DNA from: Rhodoblastus sp963710275
GTDB lineage: Bacteria; Pseudomonadota; Alphaproteobacteria; Rhizobiales; Beijerinckiaceae
DNA: 64,000 nucleotides
Direction of reading: 5' to 3'
NCBI GenBank assembly: GCA_963710275.1
Contig: CAVPZS010000008.1
Coordinates: forward strand, 1,627,829 to 1,691,828
Shown: piece by piece, positions 29,441 through 39,396 of the stretch
Layout: each line of letters opens with the position of its first letter
Position numbering within the stretch: the stretch's first letter is position 1
Notes under the pieces: generated by a model
Seen by the model: only the letters and a program-made list of their open reading frames with translations
Told to the model about the DNA's origin: nothing
Database searches by the model: none
Program-made: the position numbers and the translations under genes

Positions 29441-30343
29441 ATGACCGGACCCGTAGCCTCTCCGCCAGAAGCGCGCGCGTGCGCCGGCGCAGATTCGGCC
29501 GCCCCGGCGACGCTGAAAATTTGCGTCCTGCTGCCGGAGGCCGAAACCGTGATTTCCGCATTGCAATGCGCGGTGGCGGCGGCGCGCGGCTTCGACCACG
29601 AGATCTGCGCCGTCCACGTCGGCTTTGACTCGAGCCATGCCCTGGTGTCGGCCGAGGAGATGGAGATCCAGCAATTGCGGGACATCTACGAAGGCAGCGC
29701 CGCGGCTCGGCTCGCGCGGGTCAGGTCCGCCTTCGAAGCCTTTCGCGCTGCAACTCCAGGCGAACAGGCGATCCAGTGGCGCAATGACGAGGGCGACATT
29801 TGCGCCAGCATCGTCAACGAGGCCTGCGGCGCGAATCTTCTCGTCATCAGCCATCCCATCCACATGGACGCCGCCGACGCCCTGCATAGCGCGCTGTTCG
29901 ACGTCCGCCGCCTGCTGCTGCTGGCGCCGCGCGACGCGCCGGACCAAGGCGCGACCATCGGTCGCCATGTCATCGTCGGGTGGAAGCCCGGCGACGCCAC
30001 CAGGCGCACGATCGAGGCCGCCCTGCCCTGGCTGCGGCGCGCCGAAAAGATCACCGTCCTCTGTGTGGCCAAGACAGGCGCCGAGGCGTCCGGAGCCGAT
30101 GCCTACCGCCAGAGCGCCCGCGACTTTTTCGCGCATCTGGGCGTCGACGCGGAGATCGTCGGCCTGGGACGCGACGAGCGCCACGTCGGCCGGCAATTGC
30201 TTGACGAGGCCCGGGAACGCGGCGGCGATTGCCTGCTGATCGGCGCCTTCAAACATAGTTCGCTTTGGGAAGCCCTGCTTGGCGGCGTCACCCGCGACGT
30301 CCTCGCCGAAGCCGAAATTCCCGTCTTCATGATGCGCTCATAA
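29441..30343 (+). CDS. Universal stress protein, tandem UspA-like domains
   Basis: A cytosolic protein of about 300 residues with two UspA-like halves. Half one includes LKICVLLPEAETVISALQCA, EICAVHVGFDSS and ACGANLLVISHPIHMDAADA; half two includes GRHVIVGWKPGDATRRTIEA, KITVLCVAKTG, GDCLLIGAFKHSSLWEALLG and the C-terminal GVTRDVLAEAEIPVFMMRS. The last part carries the family's G-x9-G-S/T-like nucleotide loop in degenerate form, so ATP binding is uncertain. The start at 29441 follows AGAGGAG; upstream in-frame Met codons give no recognisable sequence. Possibly part of the general stress response, though no stress promoter was seen. Confidence 0.85.
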   Translation: MTGPVASPPEARACAGADSAAPATLKICVLLPEAETVISALQCAVAAARGFDHEICAVHVGFDSSHALVSAEEMEIQQLRDIYEGSAAARLARVRSAFEAFRAATPGEQAIQWRNDEGDICASIVNEACGANLLVISHPIHMDAADALHSALFDVRRLLLLAPRDAPDQGATIGRHVIVGWKPGDATRRTIEAALPWLRRAEKITVLCVAKTGAEASGADAYRQSARDFFAHLGVDAEIVGLGRDERHVGRQLLDEARERGGDCLLIGAFKHSSLWEALLGGVTRDVLAEAEIPVFMMRS

Positions 30344-30373
30344 ACAAAGGCCGCGGGCGGGCTCCGCGCGTCG

Positions 30374-31849
30374 TCACGTCGCCGCCGCTTCGGCCTCCGC
30401 CACGGCGGCGGTTTCGCAACCGAGCTCCGGAAAGGCGATGATGCGCCTTTGCCGGAAATCGGCGCGGACGACGATCAGCTCGATCTGCTCCATCTGGCCG
30501 AGCATGCGCCGCGCGCGGCTGGGCGAATGGCTGCCGAAGAAGCGCGCGATTTCGTCGTCCCCGGGGCACGGTTGGCCGGTGACGGCGGCGCGGCTCAGGA
30601 GCAGGAACACGCCGCGCAGATCATTGGGCAGCCGCTGCGCGAGTTCGACCGCCCGCGCCCAGAGGCTTTCGTCGGCATTGGCGGGGAATGCGGCGCGGGC
30701 GCGAAAAATCGTCAGGCGGCGGCTGAAATCGGCAAGATCCGGCGCGCCGGCGCCGAGGCGGCGGATGCGGCAGCGCAGCAGGAAATCGCGATGCAGCGCC
30801 GCGGCGGGCTGGAAGGCCGCATTGGCGTCGGCCAGCATCTGGCGGATGATCTCGTCGATCGCCTCCTCGCGCTCGCCGTCGCTGAGTTCGGGCGGCGGGG
30901 CGGCGACATAGTCCGGCGGCGCCGCCTGCTCGATCCGGGCGAAGATCGCCTGCGCCGACACGGGCGCGCGAGGCCGCGGCGGTTCAGCCGCCTCGGTCTG
31001 CGGGAAAAAAATCAGGCTCTGCAAGTCGTCGCCATCGGGCGTTGCAGGCAAGGGCAGGAGCCCTGGCGCGCTGGCGCGATCCGCCGTCGCCACGGGGCCG
31101 ATCCGCATGGGCGCCGGACGCCGGGCGATGGCCGGGCCGAGGCCGATGAAGGCGCCGCGCTCGAGATCCCGGAACGCTTCGGCCTGCCGCCGCTCCATGC
31201 CGAGCAGGTCGGCGGCGCGGGCCATGTCGATGTCGAGGAAGGTGCGGCCCATCAGGAAGTTGGACGCTTCGGCCGCGACATTCTTGGCGAGCTTGGCCAG
31301 GCGCTGGGTGGCGATGACGCCCGCGAGGCCGCGCTTGCGGCCGCGGCACATCAGGTTGGTCATGGCGGCGAGGCTCATGCGGCGCGCTTCGTCCGAGGCG
31401 TCGGCCGCGGCGGCGGGGGCGAAGAGCTGCGCCTCGTCCACCACCACCAGCGCCGGAAACCAGTACTCCCGCTCGGCCTCGAACAGGGCGTTGAGGAATT
31501 GCGCGGCGCAGCGCAATTGCCCGTCCACTTCCAGGTTTTCGAGATTGAGCACCACGGAGACGCGATGGCGGCGCACGCGCGCGGCGACGGCGCCGAGATC
31601 GCCCCCGCATTCGGCGGCGTCGAGGGCGAGATGGCCGTAACCCTCAGCCAGCGACACGAAGTCGCCCTCGGGATCGATGACGATTTGCTGGACGAGGCGC
31701 GCGCTCTGCTCCAGCAGGCGACGCAGCAGATGCGATTTCCCCGAACCGGAGTTGCCCTGCACCAGCAGGCGCGTGGCGAGCAATTCCTCGAGATCGATCA
31801 CCGCCGGTGAGCCCGCGCCGGTCAAGCCAATGTCAATGCCCGCTCCCAT
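30374..31849 (-). CDS. HerA-like ATPase (DUF87 type)
   Basis: A 491-residue P-loop ATPase of the HerA/FtsK superfamily. Walker A is QGNSGSGKSHLLRRLL at residues 31-46; Walker B is ALVVVDEAQLF with Asp138-Glu139; MSLAAMTNLMCRGRKRGLAG and VIATQRLAKLAKNVA form the sensor-type segment. The C-terminal 200 residues are a less familiar alpha-helical region with Pro/Ala linkers and a winged-helix-like end (RRMLGQMEQIELIVV). No NurA-like nuclease gene is adjacent, and no short-range partner is visible on either side. DNA pumping is inferred from the family; stand-alone members in Alphaproteobacteria remain poorly defined. Confidence 0.8.
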   Translation of the reverse strand: MGAGIDIGLTGAGSPAVIDLEELLATRLLVQGNSGSGKSHLLRRLLEQSARLVQQIVIDPEGDFVSLAEGYGHLALDAAECGGDLGAVAARVRRHRVSVVLNLENLEVDGQLRCAAQFLNALFEAEREYWFPALVVVDEAQLFAPAAAADASDEARRMSLAAMTNLMCRGRKRGLAGVIATQRLAKLAKNVAAEASNFLMGRTFLDIDMARAADLLGMERRQAEAFRDLERGAFIGLGPAIARRPAPMRIGPVATADRASAPGLLPLPATPDGDDLQSLIFFPQTEAAEPPRPRAPVSAQAIFARIEQAAPPDYVAAPPPELSDGEREEAIDEIIRQMLADANAAFQPAAALHRDFLLRCRIRRLGAGAPDLADFSRRLTIFRARAAFPANADESLWARAVELAQRLPNDLRGVFLLLSRAAVTGQPCPGDDEIARFFGSHSPSRARRMLGQMEQIELIVVRADFRQRRIIAFPELGCETAAVAEAEAAAT

Positions 31850-32132
31850 CCGCTCTTCTTCGACTCCCCTGTTGCTGGCGCGACGGAGGAGATAGCATGC
31901 CCGGCGCCGGGAAAGGCGCCTGTCTGACCGGCGTTCACAGGATTTTCGCCGCGCCCCCTTACTTGGCTCGACCCAGACGGGCGGCCAGGCCTATTTTGGC
32001 TATTAAATCGGGGCGTTGCGTATTAAAGCTGCCAAATCGGGCAATTGTGACAATTTGATTGCGCGAAGTTACAAGCCTCGCAAATGGCGCACCCAGCCGC
32101 CGCGCCGTAAAGCGCCCCCAAGGACCGACTGA

Positions 32133-32945
32133 ATGGCCTATCGAAATTTCCTGATCACCTACAGCGGCCGCGTCGGCTCGACCGCGCTGATCGATCATCT
32201 GAAGCTCGTGCCAAATGTCGTGGTCCCGGTCTTCGAAGAACTCGATTTCTGGTCTTTGGAAGCAAATGACGAACTTGGCCGGATCAACCACGCCAACATT
32301 CATGACAATGTCGCCGGCATCTATTCCGACGACCGCGACGGCCGGCCCGCGAGCAGTTTTTCTGTGGGTTTCAAGTGGCGGGTCTGGGGCGACATGGCGG
32401 CCCTCGCCTCCGTCTTGAAACGCCACGACGTGCTCGTTTTCAACCTCACCCGCGCCGATATCATCGAGTTCATCGGCAGCCTATATCTATCGGACCTCGT
32501 CTACGGCGAATATAATTCACCCCAATTCATGCTGCGGGACGCAGAGACGGAAGAAGAGCGCCAAAAGATCCTTTTTCGTTACCGCATGACCAAAGTCGAA
32601 GTCGACCTGGACAAATATTTCAACCTGCTGGAGCAGCGACTGGCGGAGGAAAAGGCGCGCGTCGCCTTGCTGCGCGAGCTGCAGGGCCTTGGCGTCGAGA
32701 TCAGGACGATCTTCTACGAAGATTTCACCTACAAGAGATTTCACTTCCTGTCGGCGATCCTGGCCGCGTTGGGCCTGCCGGCGTTGTCCGCCATGCCCGT
32801 CACCAAGCTCCAGAAAGTCTCGTCGGCCTTTCCGTCCGAACAATTTACCAACCGCGCCGCCCTGTTCGAGAGCCCGCGCCTGATCGACGCCGTCAGAGAA
32901 TGGGAAAAGCTGCTTTTTACCGACGGGTTTCGACCTCTGCTTTGA
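32133..32945 (+). CDS. Sulfotransferase-like protein
   Basis: A 270-residue cytosolic protein with a sulfotransferase-style phosphosulfate loop near the N-terminus, FLITYSGRVGSTALIDHLKL, comparable to the RSGSTLL motif of Stf0/NodH-type enzymes. It also has LVFNLTRADIIEFIGSLYLS, where family members place the 3'-phosphate-binding Arg/Ser, and a C-terminal FYEDFTYKRFHFLSAILAAL segment typical of bacterial sulfotransferases. It opens the second glycan cluster and could sulfate a surface sugar. Family assignment is by motif only and the acceptor is unknown. AAGGAC precedes the ATG. Confidence 0.6.
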   Translation: MAYRNFLITYSGRVGSTALIDHLKLVPNVVVPVFEELDFWSLEANDELGRINHANIHDNVAGIYSDDRDGRPASSFSVGFKWRVWGDMAALASVLKRHDVLVFNLTRADIIEFIGSLYLSDLVYGEYNSPQFMLRDAETEEERQKILFRYRMTKVEVDLDKYFNLLEQRLAEEKARVALLRELQGLGVEIRTIFYEDFTYKRFHFLSAILAALGLPALSAMPVTKLQKVSSAFPSEQFTNRAALFESPRLIDAVREWEKLLFTDGFRPLL

Positions 32946-33002
32946 CGAGTTGACCATACGTCATAACCCGGTTAGAGGGACTGCTCGCGGGGGCGCTGAA
33001 AC

Positions 33003-34343
33003 ATGGCGGGAATGAAGACTTTCGGCGTCGCCATCCTGTTGGCCCTGGCGGGATTTCCTTCATTCGCCGAGCCGGTTTCGACGCCGCCCATCATTTATGC
33101 CGGCGCTTTCGGAGCCCGATGTGACGGCGTCCACGATGACGCGGCGGGAATCCGGGCGGCGATAGCCGCCGCCGTCGCCACAGGGCAATCCGAAGTCCAT
33201 CTCACCGCCTGCCTGAACGACTATCTTCTGTTGACCAAGGACGCTACGGGCCTGGCCGCAATCGTCATTGGCGATGGCGCGAGCTCCGACGCCGTGAACC
33301 TTGTCGGCGACGCCTATGCCGTCGATCTCGAGGATACGACGTTCAAAAAACGCGTCCGGCTCTATCTCGGCGACGGCATGAACGTCCCGGCTGTCTACCA
33401 TCGCAAGAACGCCGCAATATCCTCGCTTCGCAACCTGGAAATCGACGGCAATCAGGGCCATCAGACTGGCAACGCCGCGAACGCTTGCGGCAACCTGCTG
33501 TATACCATTTGCTCCGAGGATTACGTTTCCCCAAAAAGAGAGAGCGGCCTTTCGTTGTTCGACGTGGTGCTGTCGGGCGGCTACAATGGCGCCTATTACG
33601 TGGGCACAGGGCGAGGCGGCGTCTATCTTCAGAACGTGTGGGCGCTGGGAAGCGGCAAGACGAAACAAGACGCGCAGATTTTGTTGAATGGTTACGATAC
33701 GATTGTCGACAATCCCCAGATCGCAAGCTCGACTGGCTATGGCCTTTATATCGGCGAAGGGACGCAATACCAGATCAACAACGGCGCGATGTGGAGCAAT
33801 AATGTCGCGCTGGCGATCGGCGCGAGCGTCAACCAGGTCAGCGTGATTGGAACGCAGATCGGCGCCAGCGCAACCGACGGCATTGAGACCGCCGGACCTA
33901 CCAGCCTGCACGACAACGGAACGCGCACATTTTCGAACATATCATTCAATTCGAACAGCCTGTCGTCCAATGGAGGTTTCGCCGACCTCGCCGTGGCCGC
34001 CGGGGGGAAGGCGACGCTGGTCGCGCCGGATTTCGCCGGCAATAGTTCCGGCGGAGCCAAGCCGAACTATGGCGTCCATTGCAACGGCCCGGCGGGGAGT
34101 TGCAATATCCAGGTGCTCGCGCCCAACTTCGTTCCAGGCGCCAGCGCGACGATCGCCCTCGCCAATGACCCCGCGTCGATGAAGACCAGCTTTTTCGGCA
34201 GCGTGAGGCTGGACGAAGTCGATGTCGCGGGTCATGTGCGGGCGGCCGCCGGCTTCTTCAGCGGCGCGAGGGCGGGCGTGTCCTGCGACGGTCCGCCTTC
34301 CGCCTCGTTCGCGGTGAGCAACGGCATCGTGACCCATTGCTGA
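33003..34343 (+). CDS. Secreted right-handed beta-helix protein (pectate-lyase-3-like)
   Basis: A 446-residue exported protein. A signal peptide (TFGVAILLALAGFPSFA) is followed by GAFGARCDGVHDDAAGIRAA, the usual first turn of phage-tailspike and pectate-lyase-3-like beta-helices. The rest is rich in short Asn/Gly/Ser turns such as GYGLYIGEGTQYQINNGAMW and NISFNSNSLSSNGG, as expected for helix coils. No catalytic residues can be fixed. Three Cys pairs in the last 100 residues may stabilise the end. It lies 57 nt after the sulfotransferase-like gene. A role in binding or cutting the surface glycan is inferred. Confidence 0.7.
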   Translation: MAGMKTFGVAILLALAGFPSFAEPVSTPPIIYAGAFGARCDGVHDDAAGIRAAIAAAVATGQSEVHLTACLNDYLLLTKDATGLAAIVIGDGASSDAVNLVGDAYAVDLEDTTFKKRVRLYLGDGMNVPAVYHRKNAAISSLRNLEIDGNQGHQTGNAANACGNLLYTICSEDYVSPKRESGLSLFDVVLSGGYNGAYYVGTGRGGVYLQNVWALGSGKTKQDAQILLNGYDTIVDNPQIASSTGYGLYIGEGTQYQINNGAMWSNNVALAIGASVNQVSVIGTQIGASATDGIETAGPTSLHDNGTRTFSNISFNSNSLSSNGGFADLAVAAGGKATLVAPDFAGNSSGGAKPNYGVHCNGPAGSCNIQVLAPNFVPGASATIALANDPASMKTSFFGSVRLDEVDVAGHVRAAAGFFSGARAGVSCDGPPSASFAVSNGIVTHC

Positions 34344-34472
34344 TGGACCGCACGGGTCGCCGCCCTCCGATATCGCGAAGCGCTGGACGCAATGCAACCG
34401 GACGTGTAAGGATTTGACTTGCGAGGAAATGTGGTTTTCCGGCAGGCCGCAGCAATTCGGAGTAAGATAATC

Positions 34473-35361
34473 GTGTATAAACATGACGCTGCAATATTTT
34501 GCAAATCATTTCGCGACGACTTTGACAGACTTAAACTACTCTTGTCCAGCGTAGCCGCACAAAAAGTTGATCTCCCTGTCTTGATTTCCGTTCCGGAAAA
34601 CGACCTGGAGTTGCTGAAGTCGATTGTCGGCCCTTCTCAGCAGGCTCACATCGTCACCGATGAGTCTTACGTCATTCCGGGAACGCCGTTCCAGTACGGA
34701 TGGCTGCAACAGCAGGTTTGTAAACTTTCGGTCTACAGGACGAATTTCGCCAAATCCTACGTCATGATCGACAGCGATACTTATTTTATCGACGATGCAC
34801 GCCGGCTCGTCGACCATTGCAACCAGGGGCACATCGTGGCCTCCTCCGTTTTCACGAAATTTTTCGCCGCCAACGATCGGCTCATCGGCTATCTAAGGCA
34901 AGGGTCTTCGGACGCGCCAATTAGCGCCGCCGGCCGGTTGGATGGCTTCGACGATCGCCTGGCCGTCGTGCTCGATAAATTCGACGAAATCGACAAGAAG
35001 AAGCCGGACGAAAAAGGCCATATCATCAACGACCTGTTCGCCGCCCCGCAGCTGGCTTTTCAGCCGTCACAGCTGTTTCACTCAGAGAATCCTCGAGAAA
35101 TTTTCGAATTTCCTGGCTGAGCGCGGGATGGACTTTTATTCTTGCCTGAAAATAGCGCCATGGGAATATAACTGGTACGCCTGTTTTGCTCTGGCGAAGT
35201 GGCCGGGCGCCATCACCTGCATTTGTTCGCCGGTGCTCCATTTCGCGACGGAGGCAGATATCCTGGACGCGAAGAAAATGGGGTTCACCGCCGACGACTT
35301 TAGAAGGCGTTTCGTGGCGATCCAGATGGCTGCAAGGCATTTTGAAGGCACTGCATATTGA
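34473..35361 (+). CDS. DUF6492-like putative glycosyltransferase, frameshifted
   Basis: About 296 residues with the layout of DUF6492 proteins, a glycosyltransferase-like family in polysaccharide clusters: AAIFCKSFRDDFDRLKLLLS at the start, LPVLISVPENDLELLK, YGWLQQQVCKLSVYRTNFAK, and YVMIDSDTYFI, where DSD takes the metal-binding position. The frame breaks near 35085; the next frame continues RILEKFSNFLAERGMDFYSC, PWEYNWYACFALAKWPG and CSPVLHFATE to a stop at 35361. The GTG at 34473 follows GGAG by 10 nt. The DNA here is visibly less GC-rich than the flanks, suggesting transfer. Confidence 0.65.
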
Positions 35362-35535
35362 AATAATACCTCTAAATGTCGATGCTGCAGCGCTTCGCCG
35401 AACCGCCCGTGGACGTAAATCTCTACATGACACATTCAATAAAGTGGCAGCAGCTGCGTTGCATGCCTTTACGGCAAGCTAAGCCTCATGTTAACAGGTC
35501 GTTATCAAAAATAGCGATCTGTTTGGAGGGCCGCC

Positions 35536-35943
35536 TTGAGCTCCTTGATGACCAGCGAAACCGCCTCCCGCATCGCCGGCCTCTTGTATGGCAACATCCT
35601 CCACCGGAACGGCGACCCCGAGGGCTACAAACATTACTACAATATCATCACCAATAACGAGCAGACGCTCACCGAGCTGATTTACGATTTTTATGTCTGT
35701 GACGAATTCATAAACAGTTTCGTCGTCAACGAAACGCCGAACGAACTGGTGCGCAACCTGCTGTCGACGTTCTTCAATGTCGAACTCGCTGATGTCGGCT
35801 GGGTTGCCGGGCCCCTCAATGTTCTGGTAAAGCAGGGGCTTCCTGCGACGATCAAGTATTTTCTGGACGACAATCGCTATCAGGATCGTCACGGACCGCA
35901 AAGCGTTCCCCGCTACGTGGTTAAACACAGCCTGCCATTCTGA
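35536..35943 (+). CDS. DUF4214-like domain protein
   Basis: A 135-residue protein whose N-terminal two thirds resemble a DUF4214 repeat: IAGLLYGNILHRNGDPEGYK followed by TLTELIYDFYVCDEFINSF, matching the LYR-LLGR-PDP-G pattern and the SEF end. Such domains are found in secreted or glycan-cluster proteins and are often fused to glycosyltransferases; here it is free-standing between two glycan genes. The start is a TTG at 35536 with GGAGG 6 nt upstream. Little can be said of the C-terminal 45 residues. Base composition is lower in GC than the surroundings. Confidence 0.55.
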   Translation: MSSLMTSETASRIAGLLYGNILHRNGDPEGYKHYYNIITNNEQTLTELIYDFYVCDEFINSFVVNETPNELVRNLLSTFFNVELADVGWVAGPLNVLVKQGLPATIKYFLDDNRYQDRHGPQSVPRYVVKHSLPF

Positions 35944-35985
35944 TCCTCGATCTGTTGGCGCGCACGAAGGAAAGGTCCTGGTTTC

Positions 35986-37206
35986 GTGTCGGAGCAAGTT
36001 CGTATCGAGGGCGGCCAGCTGATCTACGGCTTCCCTGTCGGTCATGGATTCAGCGGCGTTGACGCCATAGACGTTTTTGTGGACGATTATCTGGTCGGCT
36101 CTGAAATGGTGCTGCTGGACGAGCAAACAGGCGAAGCCTCGGCCCGGATCGGGCTCCATTCCCTTCCTTCGTTGACGTTTCCGGCGGTCTTTCGCGGCGT
36201 GATCCGCGACAGGAACGAGGAGCAGCCGATTGCGGTGATCGAAAGCTTCGAGGACCTGCTGAAGCAGGTCGGGCCAACTCGCGCCTCAGCCCAGATCGTC
36301 GGCGTCCAGCCCGACCGGCTTCGCTGCGAGGTCGACATCGAGACCCTGCCGTCCTATCCCCGCGAATTCGTGCTGTTCGTCAACAATGTGCGGGCGGCCG
36401 CCGCGATGTCCGTCCCCGGCAAGCATGAAAACCGGGCGACGGTCGTCAGGCACAAGCTCGATTTCGACCTTGCCGCCATTCTACGTGACAGCGATTACAT
36501 CGAAATCGTCGAGCAAATGACGAGCACTGTCATTCTGGCGATGACGATCACATGGCTGAGCCTGATGGGTCCCGTGCTCTCGGAAATGCGAAGCCTGCGC
36601 AAGGACGTCAAGAAGGCGATCGCGCAGGGCGAAGAATTGCGGTCGCGGCTGGAAGTCCTGGCGAGCGTCACCAACGAGAAATTCTTTCTCGATCGGCTCG
36701 ACCTCTATTACTTCCTCATGAGCGATCGGCTCGATCGCGAAATGAAGTCGATCCACGCCATGATTGCCCCCCCGGCCGGCGAAGCCGTCGAAACTCCGCC
36801 TCCCCCGGGCGGCAGCAGGCGCTACGCCCCCTCGGAGATCGAGGGTGTCGGCTTCCACAATCTCGAAAGCAGCGGGTCCGGAGAGTGGCGCTGGTTCGGG
36901 CCCAAGGTCACCCTGATCTTCAAGGATATTAAGCCTGGGGCGCGCCAGCTCAGGCTGAGCTTTTCCCAGGTCGCCGCCGGTGTCGACGTCGGGCTCTTGC
37001 GGGGGACGATTGACGGCGTTGAAGTCCAGCCGACGTTCCGCGCTGCGCCTGGGCTCAACGAGGTGTTTTTCCCGCTTTATCGGCGCCCAACGCGCCCGGA
37101 CCGTGCGATGATCGCGCGGATCGAATTCCCTGGCGGCGTTTCCTCGGCGACGAATTCGCGCGTCCTGTCGGCGGCATTCCGTGAAGCGGAAATCGTCGAT
37201 GAGTAG
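35986..37206 (+). CDS. Unrecognised glycan-cluster protein with C-terminal W-x-W-x-G-P domain
   Basis: A 406-residue protein I cannot assign. The first 130 residues are beta-rich (YGFPVGHGFSGVDAIDVFVD, FPAVFRGVIRDRN). About residues 200-260 are a charged helical region, EMRSLRKDVKKAIAQGEELR then FFLDRLDLYYFLMSDRLDRE, that could form a coiled coil. A Pro linker (PPPPGG) leads to a domain with EWRWFGPKVTLIFKDIKPGA, RQLRLSF and an end of NSRVLSAAF. The same pattern closes the protein at 38443-39396, so the two share a domain. GTG start with GAAGGAAAGG upstream. Probably made together with the neighbouring glycosyltransferases. Confidence 0.5.
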   Translation: MSEQVRIEGGQLIYGFPVGHGFSGVDAIDVFVDDYLVGSEMVLLDEQTGEASARIGLHSLPSLTFPAVFRGVIRDRNEEQPIAVIESFEDLLKQVGPTRASAQIVGVQPDRLRCEVDIETLPSYPREFVLFVNNVRAAAAMSVPGKHENRATVVRHKLDFDLAAILRDSDYIEIVEQMTSTVILAMTITWLSLMGPVLSEMRSLRKDVKKAIAQGEELRSRLEVLASVTNEKFFLDRLDLYYFLMSDRLDREMKSIHAMIAPPAGEAVETPPPPGGSRRYAPSEIEGVGFHNLESSGSGEWRWFGPKVTLIFKDIKPGARQLRLSFSQVAAGVDVGLLRGTIDGVEVQPTFRAAPGLNEVFFPLYRRPTRPDRAMIARIEFPGGVSSATNSRVLSAAFREAEIVDE

Positions 37207-37257
37207 GATCGACGGTTTCGATGTCGGGGCGACGCTCCAGGGCGCTGGAGTTCGGCC

Positions 37258-38446
37258 GTGTTTAACGTCGTCTCGCCATGGCCGCCGCAAAGGAATGGCA
37301 TCGCCGATTACGCCTATGAAATCGCCAAGTGTTCGAGCACGCCGCAGACGATCGTCACGCGCTCGCTGAACCCACGGCCCTGCGGCGACCAGGTCCGCAT
37401 TCTCTACGAGACGGATCGCGACGCCCTCGCGGCGCTCGAACTCGGCCCCGATCCTTTACCACTTCGGCAATAATCCCGATCACGCCTTCGCGGCGCGCTT
37501 GTTCCTGAGCCGCCCGGGATCGGTCGTGATCCACGACACGAGCCTGCACTATCTGGCCGAACTCATCGACCGGACCATGCCCGGGTTCCTCGCGGCGCAA
37601 TTGCGCGCCGAACTGCCGGAACTGGCCTCGGCGTTCGAGACGCTGTGGCGGCGCACCGGCCAGAAGAGAGGGGTCGAACATCGCGAAATCAAGCTTCTGT
37701 CCTGGCTGAAAAGCGCCCCGCAGGTCATCGTCCATTCGCACTATGCGGCGCGCGCCATCGGCTCCTATTTTCCGCACAGCAAGATCGAGATTATCCCGCA
37801 TTTCGCCTACGAGACGCACGCAAGCGCCTCGCAGCTCGCCAAAAGAAGACTGGCGGCGCGGCAGAGGCTGAAGATCGACGACAATGTCTTCCTGTTGTCG
37901 ACGCTGGGATTTGTGACCGCGAACAAGCAATATGGCGAAATACTCAGGGCGATCGGACAATTGCCGGCGGCCGCGCGGGGGCGCGTCAAATACATCGTCG
38001 CGGGAGAAATCCGGCCGGGGGAATATCATATCGAGCGGGCCATCGGGCAGAGCGGGATCGGGGACAGGGTCGTACTGGCGGGATTTTGCAGCGAAGCGGA
38101 AATGGAAGACGTCCTGCTCGCGAGCGACCTGGTCTTCAATCTCCGCTATCCCACATTCGGTGAAAGTTCCGGCTCGGTCGCCCGCGGACTTGGCCTGGGC
38201 TGTGCGCTGGCGGTGACGGATGCCGGGTCTTACTGCGAATTGCCCGACGACGTCTGCTTCAAGCTCCCCGCCAAGCCGGATCCGATTCGCGAAATCGCCC
38301 GACTGATCGAAGCCTCCATGGAAGAAGCCGAAAAGATCGCGCAACGGCGTGACGCCGCGATCCATTATGCGCGGACCGCGCTCAATCCCGAGAGGATCGC
38401 GGCGCGATATGCCGAGCTCGTCCTGCAGCAGGGACGCTTCCTATGA
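37258..38446 (+). CDS. GT4-like glycosyltransferase, frameshifted
   Basis: A GT-B fold glycosyltransferase of about 396 residues. The N-terminal FNVVSPWPPQRNGIADYAYE is the acceptor-domain opening seen in GT4 enzymes. The frame breaks near 37452; the neighbouring frame resumes ILYHFGNNPDHAF. The C-terminal donor domain is clear: VFLLSTLGFVTANKQYGEIL, VKYIVAGEIRPGEYHIERAI, DRVVLAGFCSEAEMEDVLLA and the nucleotide-binding LRYPTFGESSGSVARGLGLG with its ESSG Glu. GTG start. It overlaps the next gene (ATGA). Confidence 0.8.
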
Positions 38447-39396
38447 GCCTGGAAGGCCCGCCGCAGATCCGCAATCTGGTCGAGTTGAACCCGTCGGCCG
38501 ACGCCGCCCGTTTCGTCGCGCGATCTCTGGCCGGCGACGCGCGCTGCCTCACGCTCACCCAGTTGAACGGCGGCTGCGAACTTGCCGCGGTTTGCGCGCC
38601 GCCGCGGCTGGGCCTGACCACCCTGCTGCCCAGGGCCACAAGTTTCATGGCGACGAGTTCCCTCACGTCGACGACGACGCTCGAGGAAAGCTCGCCGCCC
38701 CTGGCCGCCTTGCTGTCAGACCTGCGCCCGGTTCGCATGCTGCTCGCCGGAGAAACGGCCAATCCGGATCATGTCGAGAAGGTCGCCGCGCTTTACCATC
38801 CGGATGTCGTCTGGCTCCCGGGCGACCTCCGCCTGGATGGCTTGCACGCGAGCCTGCAGGCCGCGCCTTATGCGCCCAGGGTCGACACGCGGGCATGGGG
38901 ATTGGGCAAGACGGTTCTCCTGGCCAACAGCGCCGGCGCCCAGGCGTTGGACACGGCGTTCCTGGCTTTCGACCGGACGGTGCGACGGCGGCGCAATCTC
39001 CGAAAAATCGTCCATGAGGTCGAAGACCTCGTCATGGATCGCGGCGTCGCCCCGGTCGAAAGGGACACGTTCTATTCCTGGGCATGGACCGGCCCGGGAA
39101 CGCTGGCCTCCTTCCTGGTTCCCTCGAACGGCGCCAGCCGCCTGAGACTGACCGTCTTCTTCTTCGGCGCGCGGACGCCGGTGGACGCAGACCACATCCA
39201 GCTCTGGGTCGAAGGCGAAAAAACGACCGCGCGCCATTATCAGGATGAGCTGAAGATCGAGGCCGACTTGCCGGCGCCGCCCGCTCATTGCTGCCTGCGG
39301 GTGGAGCTGCGGCAGGCGCGCACGGTCATGACCGACGACCGGTCGCGCCAGATCGGCTATGCCTTGCACAAGGTCGCGGTGGAGTTGTTGAGTTGA
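38443..39396 (+). CDS. Unrecognised glycan-cluster protein with C-terminal W-x-W-x-G-P domain
   Basis: A 317-residue protein without an assignable family. The first 190 residues alternate hydrophobic strands and helices (LSDLRPVRMLLAGETANPDH, VAALYHPDVVWLPGDLRLDG) and could be a truncated Rossmann-type or GT-like half. Residues about 210-317 hold FYSWAWTGPGTLASFLVP, SRLRLTVFFFG and a tail of RQIGYALHKVAVELL, matching the end domain of the protein at 35986-37206. Start overlaps the upstream GT4 gene by ATGA, and its TGA overlaps the TTG of the next gene, so three genes are translationally coupled. Confidence 0.5.
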   Translation: MSLEGPPQIRNLVELNPSADAARFVARSLAGDARCLTLTQLNGGCELAAVCAPPRLGLTTLLPRATSFMATSSLTSTTTLEESSPPLAALLSDLRPVRMLLAGETANPDHVEKVAALYHPDVVWLPGDLRLDGLHASLQAAPYAPRVDTRAWGLGKTVLLANSAGAQALDTAFLAFDRTVRRRRNLRKIVHEVEDLVMDRGVAPVERDTFYSWAWTGPGTLASFLVPSNGASRLRLTVFFFGARTPVDADHIQLWVEGEKTTARHYQDELKIEADLPAPPAHCCLRVELRQARTVMTDDRSRQIGYALHKVAVELLS

